From positions 142,313 to 206,312 of the forward strand of contig JACKQC010000008.1 of assembly GCA_024233085.1 (NCBI GenBank): a stretch of 64,000 bases of DNA, in the 5' to 3' direction. The notes under the pieces are model-generated. The model had not been told where the DNA came from, searched no databases, and worked only from the letters and a program-made list of their open reading frames with translations. The translations under genes were made by a program, and so were the position numbers. This DNA comes from Akkermansiaceae bacterium (lineage in GTDB: Bacteria > Verrucomicrobiota > Verrucomicrobiia > Verrucomicrobiales > DEV007). Of the stretch, positions 40,722-49,200 are shown piece by piece (within the stretch, counting starts at the first letter, position 1; each line of letters starts with the position of its first letter).

Positions 40722-43147
40722 GCGCCGACACCCTGACCGCCCCGCCCGATTCCGTCCCGGCGAAAACACACGCCTCGCTCGCGGACGCCGAGATCGACCT
40801 CTCGCTGGTCGACGGCATGGTTTCGCGCATCGGAAAGCGGTCGCAGGACCTCATTCCGCTCCTCCAGGCCATCCAGAAGCAATGGAACTGGCTGCCGCCC
40901 GCCGCGCTGGAACGCCTCGCGGAGATCACCGAGATCACCCCCGACGCCATCACCGGCGTCTCGACCTTTTACCATCAGTTTCGCCATCATCCGGTCGGCA
41001 AGCACATCATCAAGACCTGTGTCGGCACCGCCTGTCACGTGCGGGGCGCCTCGATCCTCGACGAGACCTTTCACAGCCATCTGAAAATCCCGAAGGGCGA
41101 GCACACCAGCCCCGACAACGAGTTCACCTGCGAGGAGGTCGCCTGCCTCGGTTGCTGCATGCTCGCCCCCGTGGTGCAGATCGACGACACCATCTACGGC
41201 GAAGTCGGCGTGGTCGGTGTGCCCGGCTTGCTGAGCGATTTTCGCGCCAGCGAAAAGGCGAAGGCCGGCGATGTCGAGGAGGACGCCGAGCCGGACGCGA
41301 ACGTGGTCGGCGAGGTGCGCATCTGTGTCTGCTCCAGTTGCACCGCCGGCGGCGCCTTCAAGGTTTACGAGGAGCTGATCAAAGTCGTCGACGACATGCG
41401 CCTGCCCGTCCGGGTGAAAAAGGTCGGCTGCAAGGGCGCCTCCTTCGAGACGCCGCTGATCGAGGTGTCGGTGTACAATCAGGCGAGACACCGCTACGGC
41501 ATGGTCAAGCCCACCGACGTGCGCGGCATCCTGCTGAAGCATTTCCGGCCCGCCAGTTGGCTCCGCCGCATGGGAGCCACCGCCTTCCACCTGCTGGAGA
41601 CGATGCTCACCGACGAGGACTGGGATCCGCCGACCCGATTTTCCAAGGACGTGCGTCAGACTGTGGACGAGCGCTTCGAGGGACCGCAGATACGATGCGT
41701 CACCGAGCACGCCGGGGTCCTCGATCCGCGCCGCATCGACGACTACCTTGCGCACGACGGGTTCGTGGCCATGGAGAAATGCCTCCGCGGCCTCGATCCC
41801 GAGTTCATCATCCAGGAAATGCTCGACAGCGGCCTGCGCGGCCGCGGCGGGGCCGGATTCCCGACCGGGATGAAGTGGCGCTTCGCCCGCGGCGCCGAAA
41901 ACGACGTCAAATACGTCATCTGCAACGGGGACGAGGGCGATCCGGGGGCCTTCATGGACCGCATGATCCTCGAGTCCTTCCCCTTCCGCGTGATCGAGGG
42001 GATGGTGATCGCTGCTTATGTCATCGGGGCGGACAAGGGCTTCCTCTACATCCGCGCCGAGTATCCGCTGGCCACCGAGCGCATCCGCAACGCCATCGCC
42101 CAGTGCGAGGAGCGCGGCTACCTCGGCAAGGACATCATGGGCACCGGGAAAAACCTCCACCTCGAGGTCGTCGAGGGCGCCGGAGCCTTTGTCTGCGGCG
42201 AGGAGACCGCCCTCATGTCCGCCATCGAGGGCGGGCGCGGCATGCCACGCTTCCGTCCGCCTTTCCCCGCCCAGGCCGGGCTCTGGGGGAAACCGACCCT
42301 CATCAACAACGTCGAAACTTTCGCCACCATCTCGTGGATCATCCGAAACGGCGCCCAGAAATTCGCCGCCGTCGGCACCGAGAAAAGCAAGGGCACCAAG
42401 ACCTTCGCCCTCGCCGGCAAGGTCAATCGCGGCGGCCTCATCGAGGTGCCCATGGGCATGACCATCCGCCAGATCGTCGAGGAAGTCGGCGGCGGCATTC
42501 CGAACGGCAAGAAACTCAAGGCCGTGCTGATGGGCGGCCCGTCCGGCGGCTGCGTGCCCGAGCACCTCGCCGACACGCCAGTCGATTTCGAGGAGATCAG
42601 CAAGGTCGGCGCCATCATGGGCTCCGGCGGCATGGTCGTGCTCGACGAGACCGACTGCATGGTCGATATCGCGAACTATTTCATGCGTTTCCTCCAGGAC
42701 GAATCCTGCGGCAAATGCACCCACTGCCGCGTCGGCACCAAGCGCATGGGCGAAATCCTCGCCCGTCTCTGCGCCGGCCAGGGCCGGAAGGGCGACCTCG
42801 AAAAGCTCGAGGCCCTCGCCGCCATCACCAAGTCCGGCAGCCTCTGCGGCCTCGGCGTGACCGCGCCCAATCCCGTGCTATCCTGCATGCGGTATTTCCG
42901 CGACGAATTCGAGGCCCACATCGCCGGCAAATGCCCCGCGAAAAAGTGCGTGTCGCTCGTTCGCTACGACATCAACGACGAATGCATCGGCTGCACCCGC
43001 TGCTCCCAGTATTGTCCGACCGACGCCATCCCCATGAATCCGTATCATCACCACGTGATCCAGGATCCGCTCTGCACCCGGTGCGATATCTGCTTACAGG
43101 TCTGCCCGGTCGACGCCATCCACGTGGTGGATCTGAAGGAAGACTGA
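40718..43147 (+). CDS. NuoE-NuoF-ferredoxin fusion (NADH-oxidising diaphorase subunit)
   Basis: An 809-residue flavo-iron-sulfur protein. Residues about 40-190 are NuoE-like with a [2Fe-2S] site (CVGTACHVRGA and CEEVACLGCC). Next comes a thioredoxin-fold/ferredoxin segment (CVCSSCTAGGAF), then a NuoF module with the FMN/NADH site (GLRGRGGAGFPTGMKW, NGDEGDPGAFMDR) and [4Fe-4S] ligands SCGKCTHCRVGTKRM. The C terminus is a two-cluster ferredoxin (CIGCTRCSQYCPTDAI, CTRCDICLQVCPVDAI). This is the layout of the diaphorase subunits of NAD-dependent hydrogenases and bifurcating enzymes (HydB type), here with NuoE fused. The start is a TTG at 40718 overlapping the upstream stop; the next ATG is 40817. 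No complex I membrane genes are nearby. Confidence 0.87.
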   Translation: MSADTLTAPPDSVPAKTHASLADAEIDLSLVDGMVSRIGKRSQDLIPLLQAIQKQWNWLPPAALERLAEITEITPDAITGVSTFYHQFRHHPVGKHIIKTCVGTACHVRGASILDETFHSHLKIPKGEHTSPDNEFTCEEVACLGCCMLAPVVQIDDTIYGEVGVVGVPGLLSDFRASEKAKAGDVEEDAEPDANVVGEVRICVCSSCTAGGAFKVYEELIKVVDDMRLPVRVKKVGCKGASFETPLIEVSVYNQARHRYGMVKPTDVRGILLKHFRPASWLRRMGATAFHLLETMLTDEDWDPPTRFSKDVRQTVDERFEGPQIRCVTEHAGVLDPRRIDDYLAHDGFVAMEKCLRGLDPEFIIQEMLDSGLRGRGGAGFPTGMKWRFARGAENDVKYVICNGDEGDPGAFMDRMILESFPFRVIEGMVIAAYVIGADKGFLYIRAEYPLATERIRNAIAQCEERGYLGKDIMGTGKNLHLEVVEGAGAFVCGEETALMSAIEGGRGMPRFRPPFPAQAGLWGKPTLINNVETFATISWIIRNGAQKFAAVGTEKSKGTKTFALAGKVNRGGLIEVPMGMTIRQIVEEVGGGIPNGKKLKAVLMGGPSGGCVPEHLADTPVDFEEISKVGAIMGSGGMVVLDETDCMVDIANYFMRFLQDESCGKCTHCRVGTKRMGEILARLCAGQGRKGDLEKLEALAAITKSGSLCGLGVTAPNPVLSCMRYFRDEFEAHIAGKCPAKKCVSLVRYDINDECIGCTRCSQYCPTDAIPMNPYHHHVIQDPLCTRCDICLQVCPVDAIHVVDLKED

Positions 43148-43189
43148 ACGGCGAATCGCGAAACCTTCGAAATCCGACCCCTATTCCCG

Positions 43190-43230
43190 CACCCAACAGG
43201 GTTGAGTCACCGACCCAACCCTGTTGAATC
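43190..43230. repeat. Palindromic repeat pair, locus 7
   Basis: An AGG-centred unit (43190-43208) and a CCT-centred unit (43212-43230) lie in the 101-nt gap between the NuoEF fusion and the ferredoxin-GltD-like gene, inside the presumed operon. Confidence 0.9.
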
Positions 43231-43248
43231 GAAAGCCCCCGGAACGAA

Positions 43249-44988
43249 ATGAAGCTGACGATCGACAATATCGAAGTCGAAATCGACGAGCCGATGACGA
43301 TCTTTCACGCCGCCCAGAAGGCGGGGATCGACATCCCGGTGATGTGCTACAAGGAGGGCTACGATTATTTCACCTCCTGCATGATCTGCGTGGTGAAGGA
43401 CATGAAGACGGGCAAGACGGTGCCCGGCTGCTCCGCCCAGGCCCTCGATGGCATGGTGATCGAGACGCAGTGCGAGGAAATTCGCGAGGCGCGCAAATCC
43501 ACGCTGGAGCTGCTCCTCAGCGAGCACGTCGGCGACTGCGAGGCGCCCTGCCAGCGGCTCTGCGCCGTGCATTCCGAGATCCCGAAGATGATCCGCGAGA
43601 TCAAGGAGGAACAATTCGAGGACGCCATCGCCACCGTGCGCGCCGACATGGCCATCCCGTCAATCCTCGAGCGTTTCTGCAATGCGCCTTGCGAAAAAGG
43701 CTGCCGCCGCGCCCAGTATGACGAGGGCGTGTCCATCCGGCACCTGACCCGCTACATTTCCGACTGGGATTTGAAACGCGAGACGCCCTACCTGCCGCCG
43801 ATGCGGGAGAGCACGGGCAAGAAGATCGCCATCGTCGGCTCCGGCTCGACCGGTCTCGCGGCGGCCTTCTACGCCGCGCGCGAGGGCCATGCCATCACCG
43901 TTTTCGAAAAGCAGGACCGCTTCGGCGGGCGCTTGCTGACCGATGACTTCGACCAGAGCCTGATGGAGGACTGGGTCATCGAGGGCGAGCTGCGCCTGCT
44001 CGGGCTGATGGGGGTGGAATTCAAGTCCGGCCAGACCCTTGGCGAACAGATTACGCTCGATTCCCTGACCAGGGACTTCGACGCCGTGATCCTGGCGCTC
44101 GGTCCGACCGGGAACGACGTTCTCGAAACGCTCGGGATTCCCGCCACCGACAAGGGCATCAAGATCAATCCCAAGACCGCCATGACCGGCGTCAAGGGCG
44201 TCTTCGCCGCCGGCAATCTGGTCAAAAGCGGCATGCCCATCCTCAAGTCGGTGCAGGCGGCCAAGGACGCCGCGACCTGCGCCAGCCAGTTCGCCAACGG
44301 CGAGGAAATCTCGGGCATCTACGAAATGTACAACCACATGATGGGGCGACTGCAGGAGGGCGAGATCGACATTTTCGTCTCCGGCGCCGATCCCATTCCC
44401 CGGTTGAAGCCCGAGAATCTCGAAGTCGAGGGCTACAATCTGGCCGATGCCAAGGTGGAGGGCGGCCGCTGCATGCACTGCGACTGCCGCGCCTCGCACA
44501 ACTGCAAGCTCCGCATCTACAGCGACGAATACGGCGCCAAGCAGAACGAGTTCAAGGGCGAGCAGCGCGCGAAGTACGTTCACGTCAATCAGGACGCCGG
44601 GGCCGTCTTCGAGTCCGGAAAATGCATCAAGTGCGGCCTCTGTGTGCAGGTGACCAACGCCAACGGCGAGCCCTACGGTTTCACATTCGTTGGCCGGGGC
44701 TTCGACGTCACCGCCGGCGTCTCGCTCGACAAGACTCTCGCCGAAGGACTCGAGCAGGTGGCCGATCTGGTGGTGGAGGCCTGTCCGACGGGCGCTCTCT
44801 CCCACAACGAGAAATACGTGCCCGCCTACGTTCCCGAGGACCAGTACCAGCACGTCGGCGCCGAGTGGAGCCCGGAACACGGCCAAGGCACGGGATGCTG
44901 TGGCGGTGGAGGCGGCTGTGGCGACGGTGAATGCGGTGGCGGCGCGGCGTCCCCGCCGGCCGAACTCGCCGAGGCGCCGTCGAAGTGA
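43249..44988 (+). CDS. Ferredoxin-FAD/NAD oxidoreductase (NuoG N-terminal/GltD-like) with Cys-rich tail
   Basis: A 579-residue protein. A [2Fe-2S] ferredoxin domain (1-75; CYKEGYDYFTSCMICVV and a later Cys) leads to the GltD-type helical [4Fe-4S] domain (CEAPCQRLCAVH, CNAPCEKGCRRAQ). The FAD-binding core has IVGSGSTGLAAAFYAAREGH and FAAGNLV. Further Cys motifs near the C terminus (GGRCMHCDCRASHNCKL, KCIKCGLCVQVT) precede a Gly/Cys tail (GCCGGGGGCGDGECGGG) that might bind metal. Together with the NuoEF fusion it could make an NAD(P)-ferredoxin or electron-bifurcating complex. No hydrogenase, formate dehydrogenase or other terminal subunit occurs within the window. ATG 43249 follows repeat locus 7 by 18 nt. 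Confidence 0.86.
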   Translation: MKLTIDNIEVEIDEPMTIFHAAQKAGIDIPVMCYKEGYDYFTSCMICVVKDMKTGKTVPGCSAQALDGMVIETQCEEIREARKSTLELLLSEHVGDCEAPCQRLCAVHSEIPKMIREIKEEQFEDAIATVRADMAIPSILERFCNAPCEKGCRRAQYDEGVSIRHLTRYISDWDLKRETPYLPPMRESTGKKIAIVGSGSTGLAAAFYAAREGHAITVFEKQDRFGGRLLTDDFDQSLMEDWVIEGELRLLGLMGVEFKSGQTLGEQITLDSLTRDFDAVILALGPTGNDVLETLGIPATDKGIKINPKTAMTGVKGVFAAGNLVKSGMPILKSVQAAKDAATCASQFANGEEISGIYEMYNHMMGRLQEGEIDIFVSGADPIPRLKPENLEVEGYNLADAKVEGGRCMHCDCRASHNCKLRIYSDEYGAKQNEFKGEQRAKYVHVNQDAGAVFESGKCIKCGLCVQVTNANGEPYGFTFVGRGFDVTAGVSLDKTLAEGLEQVADLVVEACPTGALSHNEKYVPAYVPEDQYQHVGAEWSPEHGQGTGCCGGGGGCGDGECGGGAASPPAELAEAPSK

Positions 44989-45301
44989 CCGGACAGACCG
45001 GGGCGACGGTTCGATAGGAGCCGTTTACGGGCCGTCGAAGCCGAATTGAGAAGGGGAATCCCGCCGGGATTCCGCACGGCAGCCCAGGATTGCCGACAGG
45101 CTACCCCGGGGCCGAGCGAGAATCCCCCACCGAACCTCGAGCAGGTTCCGGAGTCGTTTGCTTCGGAGGGATCGCGAACGCAAGTCCTGCAGGCTCGTCA
45201 CCGGTTCCAACCGATCCGTTCCCGGGACTCTCCCGCACCCCGGGCGATGACCCGAAACGCCGTTGTCGTTATCGATCAGTGCAAATCTGACAGGTCATCG
45301 G
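44989..45301. other. Intergenic region, no gene seen
   Basis: A 313-nt gap between the GltD-like gene and a convergent DUF2892 gene. It contains the perfect hairpin GGAATCCC-GCC-GGGATTCC at 45056-45074 without a following T-run, and no convincing coding sequence. Confidence 0.4.
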
Positions 45302-45520
45302 TCAAAACGGCGTCCGCATGCCGAAGGCCCTGAGCACGCACCAGCCGCGCAGGCCCTCGTAGAGGGCGACCAGTCCGAGCGCCCCGAGCCCGCTGGACCA
45401 GAAGACGTCGCCTTTCGCCGCGTAGAGCCAAGCCGCCGCGCCCAGGCAGGCCAGCCCGGCGAGGATGCGGGCGGCGCGTCCTTTGCGGTCGATGTTGCAG
45501 GTCCAGAATTCGTCGCTCAT
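45302..45520 (-). CDS. DUF2892/YgaP-like inner-membrane protein
   Basis: A 72-residue protein with the arrangement of DUF2892: a short polar start (MSDEFWTCNIDRKGRAARILAG) and two membrane helices (LAGLACLGAAAWLYAAKGD and SGLGALGLVALYEGLRGWCVLRAFG). The glycine pattern and the CxLR(A/P)FG ending match the membrane part of YgaP-type proteins, here without a rhodanese domain. The role is unknown; in other bacteria such proteins accompany sulfur-transfer enzymes. ATG 45520 is the natural start; longer frames upstream run through repeats. Confidence 0.75.
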   Translation of the reverse strand: MSDEFWTCNIDRKGRAARILAGLACLGAAAWLYAAKGDVFWSSGLGALGLVALYEGLRGWCVLRAFGMRTPF

Positions 45521-46230
45521 GCCCGATTGAATGACGGATTCCGCCCTCCGGCAACCTGGAAATCCGGAGAGATCGCACCGAGGCCGGCGGAGAATCGTGG
45601 CATCGCCATCCTGGCCATGTTTTCGGGAAAGCGACTGTTCTCCCGAGAACCCACCGTCCGACCTCCCCCGGGGCGCCGGCGCCGCATGAAAAACCCGGGG
45701 CGCCGACGCCGCATGAAAAAGAATGGCAACCCCGTCGGGGGTTCCTTTGAATAGCCCGGAGTCACCGACTCCGGGAGGGCGGTCAAAGGAAGAATCAACC
45801 CCGGAGGGGTTGCCCGATGCCCGCACATCGAGCGAGGCGCCGAGGGACGCCAGATCCCTTCTCTTCTCCGTCGGGTAGGGCAACCCCTTCGGGGTTGTTT
45901 GTGCGCCCGCGCATTTTCCGGAGGTCTGTGATCTCCGGCTATTCAAGGGCAACCGCTCCGCGGTTTGGAGGGAAAGAGCGGGTTCACAGGGTCTGGTCAC
46001 CCCTTTTTGAATGTTTCCGGGCGCAAGGCGATCCCACCGAACACGATGCGCCCGACGGTGTTCAGTCATCCGTTTTGAATGTTTCCGTGCGCCGCATTGA
46101 TAGGTTTGCGCGAATGCACTGGCGGCCGATTCGCGGCGGGGATTTTTCCTCGAATTGACCTCCGCTTTCGACCGTTCCCGCTACGGCATCGCGCCTTGCG
46201 GGGAACGGGCAAATTTGCGATCCTCCCGCC
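45521..46230. other. Repeat-rich intergenic region, no gene seen
   Basis: About 710 nt made largely of repeats. There is a 66-bp dispersed repeat (45597-45662) and two tandem copies of CCCGGGGCGCCG(A/G)CGCCGCATG at about 45670-45718. A string of small perfect or near-perfect palindromes follows: CAACCCCGTCGGGGGTT (45728-45744), CCCGGAGTCACCGACTCCGGG (45755-45775, in two halves), CAACCCCGGAGGGGTTG (45796-45812) and CAACCCCTTCGGGGTTG (45881-45897). No coding sequence is credible. The sulfatase fusion gene promoter must lie in the last 150 nt. Confidence 0.5.
45597..45662. repeat. 66-bp dispersed repeat, copy 1
   Basis: Contains the palindrome-like CCATCCTGGCCATGTTTTCGG and aligns over about 66 bp with 53495-53560 in the same orientation. 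Confidence 0.75.
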
Positions 46231-49200
46231 ATGCGATTCCGGCGATTGTTCACCATCCTCGCGGCGACTTTAACGCTTGGTCCGGCCGTTCTTCACGCGG
46301 CCGGCGCGAGGAAACCCAACGTGGTCTTCATCCTCACCGACAACCACGGCGCCTGGACGCTCGGTTGCTACGGCAACCCCGACATCCGGACGCCGAACAT
46401 CGACCGCATGGCCGCCGAGGGCGCGCGGTTTGCCAACGCCTTCGCCAATAACGCCGTCTGTTCGCCGACGCGGGCGACCTACCTGACCGGGCTGATGCCC
46501 TCCCAGCACGGCGTTCACAACTTCCTCGGCGGCGGCGGCCTCCAGACCGGTCCCGAGCCGCGCAACACGCTCGCCGAATTCACCTCGCTGCCCGAAGTGC
46601 TCAAGGCGGAGGGCTACGCCTGCGGACTCGTCGGCAAGTGGCATCTCGGAAACAACCTCCAGCCCAACGAGGGGCTCGACGACTACTGGATCACCATGCC
46701 CCACGGCGGGACGAGCACTTTTCATGGCGCCCAGATCATCGAGGACGGAAAAATCCGGAAGGAGGAGAGTTACCTGACCGATTTCTGGACGAAGCACGCG
46801 CTGACTTTCATCGATCGGAACCGCGACCGCCCCTTCTTTCTCTACCTCGCCTACAACGGCCCCTACGGCCTGTCCGGATACCAGCTCGAGTCCTCGGGCA
46901 ACCGCTGGGCCGAGCATTACGCGAAGGAACCGATGCCCTCCTTCCCGCGCGGCGTCATTCATCCCTGGGAATTCAACAACCGCGAGTATTTCGGGAACCC
47001 GGTGAGCATCCGCCGCTACGGCGAGGAACTCAGCGCCGTGGACGACGGCGTCGGCGCCGTGCTCGAAAAGCTCAAGTCGCTCGGGCTCGACGACGACACG
47101 CTGGTGGTCTTCGCCGCCGACCAGGGATGGGCGGGCGGCCAGCACGGACTCTGGGGCATGGGCGACCACACGCGGCCCATCAACGCGCTCGAGTATTCCA
47201 TGCGCATTCCCATGATCTTCCGCCAGCCCGGCAGGATTCCCGCCGGGCTGACGCCGGAGATCAGCGTGACGAACTACGATTTCATGCCCAGCGTGCTCGG
47301 ATATCTCGGGCTCGGCGACAAGATGCCGCAAAAGCCGAAGTCGCCCGGCCGCGATTTTTCGCCCGCGTTGCTGGGAAAATCGGACGCGGACTGGGACAAC
47401 ACCGTCTTTTACGAATACGAGAGCCTGCGCTGCGTGCGAACCCCGGAATGGAAATACGTCGAGCGCTTCGGGGACGGCCACGACGAATTCTACCGGATCG
47501 ACCGCGACCCGGACGAACGGCAAAACCTGATCGGCAAGGACGGCGCCGTCGCCGCCGAAAACACCGAGGCCGCCGCCGCGCTCGGCGCGATGCGCGGAAA
47601 ACTGCGGAAGTTTTTCGACGAGACCGCCTCGCCGAAGTACGACCTGTGGAAGGGCGGCGAATCCCAGCCCCGCACGCTTGTCTGGGGCCGGGAAGCCGAG
47701 GAGCGCCAGGCCGAGCGCGCTTCCCGGCCCGGTGGCGCGCTGCCGAGCGCGATCGATCCCGCCTTCAATCCGCCGCCCTTCGAACTGCCCGAAGGCCTCG
47801 TCGCCGAAGTCGCCGCCGCGCCGCCGCTGGTCGAGCATCCCATCATGGCCGCCTTCGACGACCGGGGGCGCCTGTTCGTGTCGGAGAACGCCGGGCTCAA
47901 TCTCAACAAGGAGGAACTCGAGAAGCAGTTGCCCAACTCGGTTCGGCTGCTCGAGGACACCAACAACGACGGGCTCTTCGACAAATCGACCGTCTTCGCC
48001 GACGGTCTGACCTTTCCGCAGGGCGCCCTGTGGCTGCACGATTCCCTCTACGTGATGTCGCCGCCCAGCCTGTGGCGGTTGGAGGACACCGACGGCGACA
48101 ACGTGGCCGACGTGCGCGAGGAACTGGTCACCGGTTATGAATACACCGGCAACGCCGCCGACGTGCACGGCCCCTTCCTCCACCCGAACGGCCGCCTCTA
48201 CTGGTGCCACGGGCGCAAGGGGCACACCATCCGCGAGCCCGGGTCGGGCGATCTCGTCGACGAGGGGAAGGGCTCCGGCATCTGGACCTGCAAGCCCGAC
48301 GGCAGCGACGTGCGGTTTTTCGCCGGCGGCGGCATGGACAATCCCGTCGAGATCGATTTCACCGAGGCGGGCGAGATCGTCGGCGACGCGAACCTTTTCT
48401 ATGGCCGGCCGCGCGGCGACGTCATCATCCACTGGCAGCACGGCGGCGCCTACCCGCGGCACGACCAGGAGGCCGTGGTCGCCGAGTTCAAGCGCACCGG
48501 GCCGCTGCTGGAGGAGGTCCACAACTTCGGGCACGTCGCCGTGTCGGGCATGATGCGCTACCGGACCGGCGCGCTGAATCCGGACTGGAAAGACAACATC
48601 CTCGTCACTCATTTCAACACCCAGAAGGTCACCCGCACCGTGCTCGAGACCGCCGGCTCGACGTTTCGCGCGGCGAAGACCGAGACGATCCTGCAAATCG
48701 GCAGCCCCGACACCCACATCACGGACGTGCTCGAGGACCCGAACGGCGACCTGCTCGTCCTCGACACCGGCGGCTGGTTCCGGATCGGGTGCCCGACCTC
48801 GCAGGTGGCCAAGCCGGAAATTCCCGGCGCCATCTACCGCGTTCGCAAGGCGGGCAAACCGGATCGCGACGGCGACCCGTTCGGCCTGACTTTCGATTGG
48901 GAAAAAGAAGCGCCCGAAAAGGTGGCGGCGATGCTGGACAGCCCCTCCCACATCGTGCGCGAGCGCGCCATGGCGGAACTCGCCTCGCGCGGCGAGCCCG
49001 TCCTGCCCGAACTCGAGCGCGTCCTCGGCGACGCGGACGCCTCCGCCACCGCGCGGCGCGACGCCGTCTGGGTGCTGGCCCGGATGCGCTTTTCCGAGGC
49101 GACCGACCTGCTCGCCACCGCGCTCGACGACCGGGAGCCGACCGTGCGCCAGGCCGCCTGCAACGCCCTCGCCGCGACCCGCGACTGGCGCGCCATCGCC

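Noticed and set aside
45056..45074. Hairpin GGAATCCC-GCC-GGGATTCC as a terminator of the GltD-like gene
   Set aside because: The stem is perfect, but no T-run follows on either strand.
45302..46069. Extending the DUF2892 gene to 255 residues
   Set aside because: The extra 180 residues are translations of repeats and palindromes. The family begins at the ATG at 45520.
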